A stretch of 64,000 nucleotides of DNA from contig JADKGZ010000001.1 of the NCBI GenBank assembly GCA_016722025.1, forward strand, positions 310,001 through 374,000, written 5' to 3'. Positions 54,314-61,506 of this stretch are shown one piece after another. The stretch comes from Acidimicrobiaceae bacterium (lineage in GTDB: Bacteria; Actinomycetota; Acidimicrobiia; Acidimicrobiales; Ilumatobacteraceae). The translations under genes and the position numbers were made by a program. How positions within the stretch are numbered: the stretch's first letter is position 1; each line of letters starts with the position of its first letter. The notes beneath the pieces were generated by a model, which saw only the letters and a list, made by a program, of their open reading frames with translations, had not been told where the DNA came from and did not search any database.

Positions 54314-55335
54314 GCCCGATCCCGCACATCGAAGGCGTGCTGTCTGCGGATGAAGTGGTGCAGACGGCGGAGTCGATCGCCTCGCTGCAGCTCGACACCG
54401 GCATGATCCCGTGGTTTCCCGGCGGCCACTGCGACCCCTGGAACCACGTCGAAACGGCGATGGCGCTCGACGTGGCCGGCCTGCACGGCCCGGCCGAACG
54501 CGCCTATGAGTGGTTGGTCGACATCCAGCTGCCCGACGGCAGTTGGTGGAACTACTACTTGCCCGACGGGTCGGTGGAAGAAGCCAAGCTCGACACGAAC
54601 GTGTGCGCCTACATCGCCACCGGCGTGTGGCACCACTGGCTGTGCACCTGGGATCGCGCATTCGTGGATCACCTGTGGCCCACGGTGCAGCGCTCGCTGG
54701 ATTGGGTGCTGTCGATGCGCAAGCCCAACGGAACCCCGCTCTGGGCGTGCACCGCCGACGAGCGGCCCTGGGACTACGCGCTGCTCACCGGTTCCTCCAG
54801 CATCTCTCACGCGCTGAAGTGTGGGGCGCAACTGGCCGAGCTGATCAACGAGCCACGGCCCGACTGGTGCGAGGCCGGTCGCCGGTTGGCCGATGTCGTC
54901 GCCACTCAACCCGGTGCCTTCGAGCCCAAGGAACGCTGGGCGATGGACTGGTACTACCCGGTGCTCGCCGGCTGCATGACCGGCGAGCCGGCGAAGGCTC
55001 GCTTGGCCGACGGCTGGTCCGTGTTCGCCATGGAAGGCAAGGGCATCCGCTGTGTCAGCGACGAACCGTGGATCACGGCCAGCGAGACCGCAGAGGCCTC
55101 CATCGCTCATGCCGCCATCGGCGACATGAGCACCGCCACCGACCTCCTCGAGTGGACTCGTCCTCATCGTCGTGACGACGGGTCGTACGACACCGGCATC
55201 GTCTACCCGTCGCTCGTGCGCTTCCCCCCCGACGAGACCAGCGCCTACACCGGCGCAGCGGTCATCCTCGCCGCCGACGCCATCACCGGCACCAGCGCCG
55301 CCAGCAACGTGTTCGTTCCTCGCTGCATCGACTGA
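54310..55335 (+). CDS. Alpha/alpha-toroid (prenyltransferase/terpene-cyclase-like) protein
   Basis: A 341-residue soluble protein of repeated helix pairs: IASLQLDTGMIPWFPGGHCD, WLVDIQLPDGSWWNYYLPDG, WVLSMRKPNGTPLWACTADE, WTRPHRRDDGSYDTGIVYPS. The Q/R-x-x-x-G-x-x-W/Y repeats resemble QW-type alpha-toroid proteins often named prenyltransferase; catalytic DxDD-type motifs are not seen. A carbohydrate-active role is equally possible. GTG 54310 overlaps the methyltransferase stop. Confidence 0.7.
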   Translation: MSPIPHIEGVLSADEVVQTAESIASLQLDTGMIPWFPGGHCDPWNHVETAMALDVAGLHGPAERAYEWLVDIQLPDGSWWNYYLPDGSVEEAKLDTNVCAYIATGVWHHWLCTWDRAFVDHLWPTVQRSLDWVLSMRKPNGTPLWACTADERPWDYALLTGSSSISHALKCGAQLAELINEPRPDWCEAGRRLADVVATQPGAFEPKERWAMDWYYPVLAGCMTGEPAKARLADGWSVFAMEGKGIRCVSDEPWITASETAEASIAHAAIGDMSTATDLLEWTRPHRRDDGSYDTGIVYPSLVRFPPDETSAYTGAAVILAADAITGTSAASNVFVPRCID

Positions 55336-55431
55336 GGTTTCGCAGCAGCTGGTCGGTCTGCCGCAGAAGGCTCCGTCCGCACGTGGCCGACCGACGTACG
55401 CTCCCGACACACGCAACCGGGAGGCAGCAAC

Positions 55432-56433
55432 ATGCGGCGATTGACGGCGTTCGACGAGTACCTGATCCACCAGACACCCGAGCCGCTGGCAACCGTGCAG
55501 ACGCAGCACGAGCATTGGCGAGAAAGCCTGTTCTTCGTCGCTCACCGGCCCGACCAGCTGGGCGACATGGTCATCCTCACGATGGCCACGTTTCCTCTGC
55601 GAGGGATCATGGACTCTCTGCAGATGGGCAACATCGGCGGCACCAAGGTGCTGGCGCACAGTGAGCGACCCCATGCCGGCGACCCGCACACGATGACCAC
55701 ACCCGCGGCGCGCATCGAGGTGGTCACCCCGTTCGAGGAGCTCCACCTGTGGGCAGACCCCGAGCAGAGCGCACTCGGGATGGACCTCACGTTCAGCGCT
55801 CGTACCCAGCCCTACGCGCTTCGCCGCGGCAACATGCGCGCCGGCAACGAACTGATCTGGGATCAGAGCCACATGCTGCAGTCGGGCTGGTTCAACGGCA
55901 CCTACACGTACGAGGGCACCACCCGTGAGGTCATCAACTGGTGGGGCCAGCGCGACCACAGCTGGGGCATCCGCCACCACGCTCGCTGCCCGCTGTGGAT
56001 GTGGCTGCAACTGCAGCTGCCAGACGGCTTCTTCGGCATGTGGCACTGGGAGTTCGCCAACGGTGCGCCGGTCTACTCCGACGGCTGTTGGACCCCGGCC
56101 GACGGCGGCGACCCGATCCCCGTCGTCGCATTCCGTCACGACTTCACCTGGCTGCAGTCCGACGGCGCTGCCGCCCGCTACGGCGACCACGGCGAGACCG
56201 TCGCCGGTCTCCAGGGCACTGCCTCCTTCACGCTGGCAGGAGGCCGCACGATCACTGTCGAGACCGGCGGTCGATTCGACCGACCGTACGAGCCGTTCCA
56301 ACGCGGCGGCCTCAACCAGGTGGCCTTCACCACCGACGACGGCCGACACGGCAACGGCATCATCGAGATCACCGGCGCCCACCACCACCGCTACTTCCCC
56401 GACACCACCGCGCCCGGCCCGCTCCCCTGCTGA
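55432..56433 (+). CDS. Lipocalin-like/AttH-type protein of unknown function
   Basis: A 333-residue soluble protein rich in Trp, His and aromatic beta strands: YEGTTREVINWWGQRDHSWG, RCPLWMWLQLQLPDGFFGMW, NGAPVYSDGCWTPADGGDPI. The strand pattern with W-G-x-R-D-H-S-W-G recalls AttH/CrtC-like and DUF7064-type proteins, often near lipid or sterol metabolism; the assignment is tentative. GGGAGG precedes the ATG by seven bases. It is separated from the toroid gene by 96 bases. Confidence 0.6.
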   Translation: MRRLTAFDEYLIHQTPEPLATVQTQHEHWRESLFFVAHRPDQLGDMVILTMATFPLRGIMDSLQMGNIGGTKVLAHSERPHAGDPHTMTTPAARIEVVTPFEELHLWADPEQSALGMDLTFSARTQPYALRRGNMRAGNELIWDQSHMLQSGWFNGTYTYEGTTREVINWWGQRDHSWGIRHHARCPLWMWLQLQLPDGFFGMWHWEFANGAPVYSDGCWTPADGGDPIPVVAFRHDFTWLQSDGAAARYGDHGETVAGLQGTASFTLAGGRTITVETGGRFDRPYEPFQRGGLNQVAFTTDDGRHGNGIIEITGAHHHRYFPDTTAPGPLPC

Positions 56434-56434
56434 A

Positions 56435-57001
56435 CTACTCCTCCGGCGGCAACGCCAGCACCCGCCCCACCCGCGGGTCGTCGAGCCCCAGATACTCGGC
56501 GAGCACGCCGACAACTCGCTGACGATCGAGCGTGCCCGCCACGGCCATCTCCTCGAGATCGGCCCAGTCCTTCGTCCGATTGAAGAACGCCTTGAACACG
56601 GCCAGATCGGTGCACGAGAGGAACGGCACGTCGGCTCCGTTGAACTGCTGACGACGCGACCGCACCGCGACGTCGGCGTGAAAGGGCGTGGTGTTGAGAA
56701 ACACATCGACAGGGGTGGTGTCCCACCACAACCGCGCCTGCCCATCGCGTTCCAGCAGCGAACGCTCGGCCTCGGCCCATGCGACCTCGCCCGGCAACGC
56801 AGCGAGCAGATCGTCGAGACGGTCGATCGCGATGAATACGTTGACGTCGATGTCGATCGTGCCTCGTGCGCGGTGCGTGCACCACGCCAACGCGAGCGCA
56901 CCGCCGAACGCGTGCGGCAGACGACCAGCTGCGAGCGCACTGTGCAGTGCAACGATCTTGTCGGCCAGCGAGGCCGCAGGAGGAGTCGGTACCGCCGTCA
57001 T
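56435..57001 (-). CDS. Nucleotidyltransferase-fold protein (AbiEii-like), toxin candidate
   Basis: A 188-residue protein with a minimal nucleotidyltransferase core: HAFGGALALAWCTHRARGTI, then the DxD metal site in TIDIDVNVFIAID, and the third acidic region in TTPVDVFLNTTPFHADVAV. The C-terminus (LAVFKAFFNRTKDWADLEEM) is shared with AbiEii/MenT-type and other DNA polymerase beta-like proteins. The ATG at 57001 overlaps the stop of an HTH gene. The pair resembles a toxin-antitoxin module, which is an inference. Confidence 0.72.
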   Translation of the reverse strand: MTAVPTPPAASLADKIVALHSALAAGRLPHAFGGALALAWCTHRARGTIDIDVNVFIAIDRLDDLLAALPGEVAWAEAERSLLERDGQARLWWDTTPVDVFLNTTPFHADVAVRSRRQQFNGADVPFLSCTDLAVFKAFFNRTKDWADLEEMAVAGTLDRQRVVGVLAEYLGLDDPRVGRVLALPPEE

Positions 57002-57306
57002 GACGGACCGAACACCGGGCAGCGAAGCGTGGCGTGATGACGGGCTGGGAACTGGGCCGCGAGTGCGAGCACTTCCAGCAGTTCCGACCCTCGCCCGGCG
57101 CGGGCGGCCGCCGGCAGGGCGCGTACCAACGCCGGTTCCACCTCGAAACCCGCCGCACGCACCACTCGCTCCAGCGTGTCGGTAGTGGGCGCGACTCTGC
57201 CCGCCTCGTACGCAACGATCGTTGCGTGCGACGTATGCGCCGGCCCGGCCAGGCCGCGCAACGATCGGCTGCCACGCGCACCTCTGATCAATCCTTCCAC
57301 GTTCAT
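56998..57306 (-). CDS. XRE-type helix-turn-helix protein, antitoxin candidate
   Basis: A 102-residue protein with an N-terminal XRE helix-turn-helix: LIRGARGSRSLRGLAG, then SHATIVAYEAGRVAPTTDTL and ERVVRAAGFEVEP. It is translated from ATG 57306, six bases after a TACCAT -10 box, so the transcript is probably leaderless. A 7-bp inverted repeat overlapping the promoter is a likely autoregulatory operator. The nucleotidyltransferase gene follows with a 4-base overlap. Confidence 0.78.
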   Translation of the reverse strand: MNVEGLIRGARGSRSLRGLAGPAHTSHATIVAYEAGRVAPTTDTLERVVRAAGFEVEPALVRALPAAARAGRGSELLEVLALAAQFPARHHATLRCPVFGPS

Positions 57307-57312
57307 TCGGCA

Positions 57313-57342
57313 ATGGTATCTGATTCGATACCAGTAGTCCAA
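57313..57342 (-). promoter_or_regulatory. Promoter with embedded operator for the HTH/nucleotidyltransferase pair
   Basis: On the minus strand the -35 is TTGGAC (57342-57337) and the -10 is TACCAT (57318-57313), 18 bases apart, with six bases to the ATG. A perfect inverted repeat TGGTATC-TGATTC-GATACCA (57314-57333) covers the spacer and part of the -10, as expected for autorepression by the HTH protein. Confidence 0.6.
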
Positions 57343-57377
57343 CCGAATCGCCCATCACGACGTGGCACGATGTCGGG

Positions 57378-58892
57378 GTGAGCTTTCCGACTGCCGATGC
57401 CCTGACTGCCATAGCCAACAACGCCCTCGTCGCGTGCGGGGCCGCACCACTGGGCGCCGGGCCGCACAGCGCCCGCAGCCCCATCACCGGCGCAACGCTC
57501 GGCTTCATGCCGGCCACCGACGATGTCGACACGATGGCTGCGAAAGCCGCAACCGCCTTCCAGCGCTGGCGCAGCGCGCCGGCACCGCTGCGCGGCGAGC
57601 TGGTCAGGCGGCTGGGCGAGCAACTGCGCCTCCACAAGGCCGACCTCGCTCGCCTCGTCACCCTCGAAGCCGGCAAGATCGAGAGCGAAGCACTGGGCGA
57701 GGTGCAGGAGATGATCGACATCTGCGACTTCGCCGTCGGTCTCAGCCGTCAGCTGCACGGCCTCACCATCGCCAGCGAGCGCCCCGGCCACCGGCTGATG
57801 GAGCAGTGGCACCCGCTCGGCCCCACAGCAGTGATCACCGCCTTCAACTTCCCGGTCGCCGTCTGGAGCTGGAACGCGGCGCTGGCCCTGGTGTGCGGCA
57901 ACCCGGTCATCTGGAAGCCGAGCGAGCTGACCCCGCTGACGGCGCTGGCGACACATGCACTGTTCGAACGCGCCACCGCCGGAATGGACGTGCCCGCCGA
58001 CCTGAACCAGGTGTTGCTGGGCGATGGAGTGGTGGGCGCGCAACTCGTCGCGCACGAAGGCATCGCGATCGTCAGCGCCACCGGCAGCACGGCCATGGGT
58101 CGCAAGGTGGCCCCAGTGGTCGCCGCCCGGTTCGGGCGCAGCATCCTCGAGCTCGGAGGCAACAACGCCGCCATCGTCGCCCCCAGTGCCGACATGGAAC
58201 TGGTGGTGCGCGGCGTCACGTTCTCCGCCGCCGGCACGGCCGGCCAGCGCTGCACCAGCCTGCGCCGCCTGATCGTGCATCGTTCGCGCCTGGAGGAGGT
58301 GACGAGCCGGCTTGCCACTGCGTTCGGCAGCCTGCCCGTGGGCAGCCCGCTCGACAGCAACACCCTCGTCGGCCCGCTCGTCAACATGACCGCCTTCGAC
58401 CGCATGCAGGCCGCACTCACCACCGCGCAGGCCGACGGTGGCAGCGTGGTGGTGGGCGGCGAACGTCACCTCGCCGACGAAGCGCCGGCCGCGGCCTACG
58501 TCCGCCCGGCTATCGCCGTGATGCCCGGCCAAACCGAGATCGTGGCCACCGAGACGTTCGCGCCCATCCTCTACGTGCTCACCTACGACAGCTTCGACCA
58601 GGCGGTGCACCTGCAGAACGACGTGCCGCAGGGCCTCGCCAGCAGCATCTTCACCACCGATGTGCGCGAGGCCGAGCGCTTCTGCAGCGCGGCCGGCAGC
58701 GACTGCGGCATCGCCAACGTCAACATCGGGCCCAGCGGCGCCGAGATCGGCGGTGCCTTCGGCGGCGAGAAGACCACGGGTGGCGGCCGTGAGAGCGGCA
58801 GCGACGCCTGGAAGGGTTACATGCGTCGGGCCACCAACACCATCAACTACAGCAACGAGCTACCGTTGGCGCAGGGCGTGCAGTTCGGCTGA
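57378..58892 (+). CDS. amaB: Aldehyde dehydrogenase, ALDH7 type (aminoadipate-semialdehyde dehydrogenase-like)
   Basis: A 504-residue ALDH. The catalytic Cys is in SAAGTAGQRCTSLRRLIVH and the Glu in SILELGGNNAAIVAP; AFNFPVAVWSWNAALALVCG and the C-terminal block GAEIGGAFGGEKTTGGGRES with WKGYMRRATNTINYS are diagnostic of the ALDH7/AmaB group, which oxidises 2-aminoadipate-6-semialdehyde in lysine catabolism. No other lysine-degradation gene is adjacent. The start is GTG 57378. Confidence 0.9.
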   Translation: MSFPTADALTAIANNALVACGAAPLGAGPHSARSPITGATLGFMPATDDVDTMAAKAATAFQRWRSAPAPLRGELVRRLGEQLRLHKADLARLVTLEAGKIESEALGEVQEMIDICDFAVGLSRQLHGLTIASERPGHRLMEQWHPLGPTAVITAFNFPVAVWSWNAALALVCGNPVIWKPSELTPLTALATHALFERATAGMDVPADLNQVLLGDGVVGAQLVAHEGIAIVSATGSTAMGRKVAPVVAARFGRSILELGGNNAAIVAPSADMELVVRGVTFSAAGTAGQRCTSLRRLIVHRSRLEEVTSRLATAFGSLPVGSPLDSNTLVGPLVNMTAFDRMQAALTTAQADGGSVVVGGERHLADEAPAAAYVRPAIAVMPGQTEIVATETFAPILYVLTYDSFDQAVHLQNDVPQGLASSIFTTDVREAERFCSAAGSDCGIANVNIGPSGAEIGGAFGGEKTTGGGRESGSDAWKGYMRRATNTINYSNELPLAQGVQFG

Positions 58893-58928
58893 CATGAGCC
58901 GGCCACCCGGGCCCGCTCGTTCGGCAGT

Positions 58929-59807
58929 TCACACAGACGTGCGGTCGAACCCGATCGTCGTCGGGTCGACGGCCGCCAGGTTCTCCACGACGGTCGGCAG
59001 CACCACCTGCAACCACTCGACGACCAACTCGGCTGACTGACCGTCGCCGCCGATGTAGGCAGCGACGACCAGCTGATCGTCGTACCAGTCGGCATCGCAG
59101 AAGCCGGCGAGATCGGTTGACGCATCCTTCGCCGTTGCGCAGAACGAGACGATCGTGCCGCCCTGGTGCGACGTGTCGGGTTGGTACACCAGGTCGAAGT
59201 CGGCCAGTTGCGCGTCGAGCGATGCGTGGTAGTCGCCGGCGGGGCGCCCCGACACGAGCAGCCCGACCTGCGTCTGAGAGTCGCTGTCGTAGTACTGGCA
59301 CTGCATCACCGCTGGCGAGGCGGCGGCCGGCGGCAGGTACACGTCGTTGGACGCATCGCCCAGTTGCGCCGTTGCCATCAGCCGCTGCACTTCCGCGGAA
59401 CCCATGCCGGTGAAACTGTCGAGCTCGCCGAACGGGCACCGGACGATGGACGCGCTCGGGTCGTCGTCGGTGACCGCGGCCTTGGCCACGATGGCCGCCC
59501 ACACTTGATGCGCACCGTCGGTGGCCAGCGCGGGCGCGGTGACGACGGTGGTCGGCTCAGCAGCGGTGCCATCGGTGGCGACGGTGGTCGTCTCCGCAGC
59601 GGTGCCATCGCTGTCGCCGCCGAACACGAAGTACGCCGCAGCGCCGAGGCCGGCGACCACCACGACTGCGACGACGATCCACATGCCGATGCGCCTTGTT
59701 GGCGGCGGGCCGGGCGCAGCGGCCGGCGGCGCATACGGCATCTGCCCATACGGCATCGGCGGGGGCGGCGGAGGGGGTGGGCCGCCGGGTGGCGGCAGCG
59801 ACGACAT
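58929..59807 (-). CDS. Pro-rich single-pass membrane protein with extracytoplasmic domain
   Basis: A 292-residue protein. A Pro/Gly-rich cytosolic N-terminus (LPPPGGPPPPPPPPMPYGQM) is followed by one membrane helix (MWIVVAVVVVAGLGAAAYFV), a Thr-rich linker, and a globular outside domain with four Cys (IVRCPFGELDSF, VMQCQYYDSDSQ, IVSFCATAKDAS, AGFCDADWYDDQ) that could form two disulfides. TAGGAT lies six bases before the ATG. Family not recognised. Confidence 0.75.
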   Translation of the reverse strand: MSSLPPPGGPPPPPPPPMPYGQMPYAPPAAAPGPPPTRRIGMWIVVAVVVVAGLGAAAYFVFGGDSDGTAAETTTVATDGTAAEPTTVVTAPALATDGAHQVWAAIVAKAAVTDDDPSASIVRCPFGELDSFTGMGSAEVQRLMATAQLGDASNDVYLPPAAASPAVMQCQYYDSDSQTQVGLLVSGRPAGDYHASLDAQLADFDLVYQPDTSHQGGTIVSFCATAKDASTDLAGFCDADWYDDQLVVAAYIGGDGQSAELVVEWLQVVLPTVVENLAAVDPTTIGFDRTSV

Positions 59808-59845
59808 GCGGCGATCCTAGACACAGCGGGCTTACGATTGCGGGC
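59808..59845. promoter_or_regulatory. Divergent leaderless promoters
   Basis: Minus strand: TAGGAT (59819-59814) ends six bases before the ATG at 59807. Plus strand: TACGAT (59833-59838) ends seven bases before the GTG at 59846. No ribosome binding site is seen for either gene, so both are probably leaderless from a 38-base intergenic region. Confidence 0.5.
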
Positions 59846-60211
59846 GTGAGTTGGATCGACCACATCGTCGAGCAGCAGATCGCCGATGCCATCGCCCGTA
59901 ACGAGCTGGAGCCCGCGCACCTGCACGGCAAGCCCCTCGACCTCGACACACCCCGGGGTGACGGCTGGTGGGCAGAGCAGTTCGTGCGCAAGGAACGCAG
60001 CAAGATCCTTCGTGAGGAGTCGCTGGCCGAGCGGGCCGCTCGCGCAACGCGTCTGTGGCGCGCAGCGACCGTGCAGGAGCTGACTGCGCAACTCGCCGAC
60101 GCCAACAAGTGGGTGGTGGGCGCGAACCAGCAGTTGCTACCCGCCGACGCGCTCGACCTGTTCGACCCCGCCGACGTCGTTGCAACGTGGAGGTCAGCGC
60201 GTCCGGCGTAG
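59846..60211 (+). CDS. DUF1992 (DnaJC28-like) family protein
   Basis: A 121-residue soluble protein: SWIDHIVEQQIADAIARNEL, then HLHGKPLDLDTPRGDGWWAE, matching DUF1992, a domain also found in DnaJ homologue subfamily C member 28. No J-domain is present. The GTG at 59846 has a -10 box seven bases upstream. Its end overlaps the convergent methyltransferase gene by 18 bases. Confidence 0.82.
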   Translation: MSWIDHIVEQQIADAIARNELEPAHLHGKPLDLDTPRGDGWWAEQFVRKERSKILREESLAERAARATRLWRAATVQELTAQLADANKWVVGANQQLLPADALDLFDPADVVATWRSARPA

Positions 60212-60832
60212 CACTCGCAAGCTGCCAGTGGCGCCGATCACCTCGAAGCGACCACTCTCCACTGCGGGCTTGAAGATGCGCTCGTAGGGCGGGCGGCCGC
60301 CGTCGGCGGGGTCGGGGAAGACGTCGTGAATGGCCAGCGTGCCACCGACGGCCACGTGCGGCGTCCAGCCCTCGTAGTCGAGGCGGGCGGGTTCGTCACC
60401 GTGGCCACCGTCGATGAACAGGAACGCCAGCGGCGACGCCCAGTGCGCTGCCACCGCCGCCGACTGCCCCACCACTGCGAAGACCACGTCCTCCAGCCCG
60501 GCATCGTGGATGGTGTCGCGAAAGGTGGGCAGGGTGTCCATCTTGCCGGTGCGTGGGTCGACCACTGACGTGTCGTGGTGCTCCCAGCCGGCCTGGTTCT
60601 CCTCGCTGCCGCGGTGATGATCGACGGCGAACACCACACTGTCGGCAGCGCGCGCCGCGGCACCCAGCCACACCGTCGATCGACCGCAGTACGAGCCCAC
60701 CTCCAGGAAGGGCGGCCCGGGCACGGCGGCACCGGCGGCCACCGCTGCGGCGAAGAGCGCATCACCTTCCTCCGGCGGCATGAAGCCTTTCGCCGCCAGG
60801 GCGTAGCTGCGCAGCGACGACGGCAGGCTCAC
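60194..60832 (-). CDS. Class I SAM-dependent methyltransferase (Methyltransf_24/CmcI-like)
   Basis: A 212-residue protein with motif I FLEVGSYCGRSTVWLGAAAR, VVFAVDHHRGSEENQAGWEH, LAFLFIDGGHGDEPARLDYE and VAVGGTLAIHDVFPDP. This is the class I methyltransferase core of the CmcI/macrocin-type O-methyltransferases. The GTG at 60832 overlaps the nitroreductase stop, so the two are probably co-translated. Confidence 0.8.
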   Translation of the reverse strand: MSLPSSLRSYALAAKGFMPPEEGDALFAAAVAAGAAVPGPPFLEVGSYCGRSTVWLGAAARAADSVVFAVDHHRGSEENQAGWEHHDTSVVDPRTGKMDTLPTFRDTIHDAGLEDVVFAVVGQSAAVAAHWASPLAFLFIDGGHGDEPARLDYEGWTPHVAVGGTLAIHDVFPDPADGGRPPYERIFKPAVESGRFEVIGATGSLRVLRRTR

Positions 60833-61485
60833 CACTGATCCCAGTGGATGATGCTGTCGGCGGGCGGGCGGGCGGCGGGCTTGAAGTCGGTGCCCACCGT
60901 GAAGGCGAGTGGGCTGAGGCACACCTGCTGCACGGTGTCGAACGGGATGCCCAGCACGTCGGCGACCTGTTGCTCCATCATCAGGTGGATGGTGGTCCAG
61001 CAGGTGCCCAGGCCGCGAGCGCGAGCGGCGAGCATGAAGCTCCACATCGCCGGCAGCACGTTGCCGAACATCGACGACGTCATCATCGCCGGCAAGCCGT
61101 CGGCACGCCCGCCGGTGCAGGCGATCACCAGCGCCGGCGCATCGCCCATGCGGTCGCCCAGGAAGTCGGCCGACGTGGTGCTGCGCTGCTGCTGCGCGTT
61201 CGCGGCCTCGCCGCCCTTGTCGATGGACCCGATGTACACGCCGTCGAGTTGGCTGTAGATGCCGTAGCACTGGCGGTAGATCTCGCCGATCGCGGCGCGC
61301 TTTGCAGCATCGCGCACCACCACGAACTGCATCGTCATGTTGTTCGAGCCACTGGGCGATTGCATTGCGAGATCGACGCACTCGCGGATCAGCTCGTCGG
61401 GCACCGATCGATCGAAGTCCAGCCGCTTCCGCACGGCACGAGTGGTGGACAGCAACTGGTCGGGGGTGAGCGGGAGCAGGGTCAT
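60829..61485 (-). CDS. Nitroreductase-family flavoprotein
   Basis: A 218-residue FMN-dependent oxidoreductase. TTRAVRKRLDFDRSVPDE is the typical N-terminal FMN-phosphate-binding region, then LAMQSPSGSNNMTMQFVVVR, and ARARGLGTCWTTIHLMMEQQ near the C-terminus. It probably acts as a homodimer using NAD(P)H; the natural substrate is unknown. The ATG at 61485 has TATGGT six bases upstream and is probably leaderless. Confidence 0.87.
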   Translation of the reverse strand: MTLLPLTPDQLLSTTRAVRKRLDFDRSVPDELIRECVDLAMQSPSGSNNMTMQFVVVRDAAKRAAIGEIYRQCYGIYSQLDGVYIGSIDKGGEAANAQQQRSTTSADFLGDRMGDAPALVIACTGGRADGLPAMMTSSMFGNVLPAMWSFMLAARARGLGTCWTTIHLMMEQQVADVLGIPFDTVQQVCLSPLAFTVGTDFKPAARPPADSIIHWDQW

Positions 61486-61506
61486 GCGGGCACCATAATC
61501 GCAGGC
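61486..61506. promoter_or_regulatory. Overlapping divergent leaderless promoters
   Basis: Only 21 bases separate two divergent start codons. Minus strand: TATGGT (61497-61492) is six bases before ATG 61485. Plus strand: CATAAT (61494-61499) is seven bases before ATG 61507. The two -10 boxes overlap on 61494-61497, so the promoters should compete. Confidence 0.55.
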
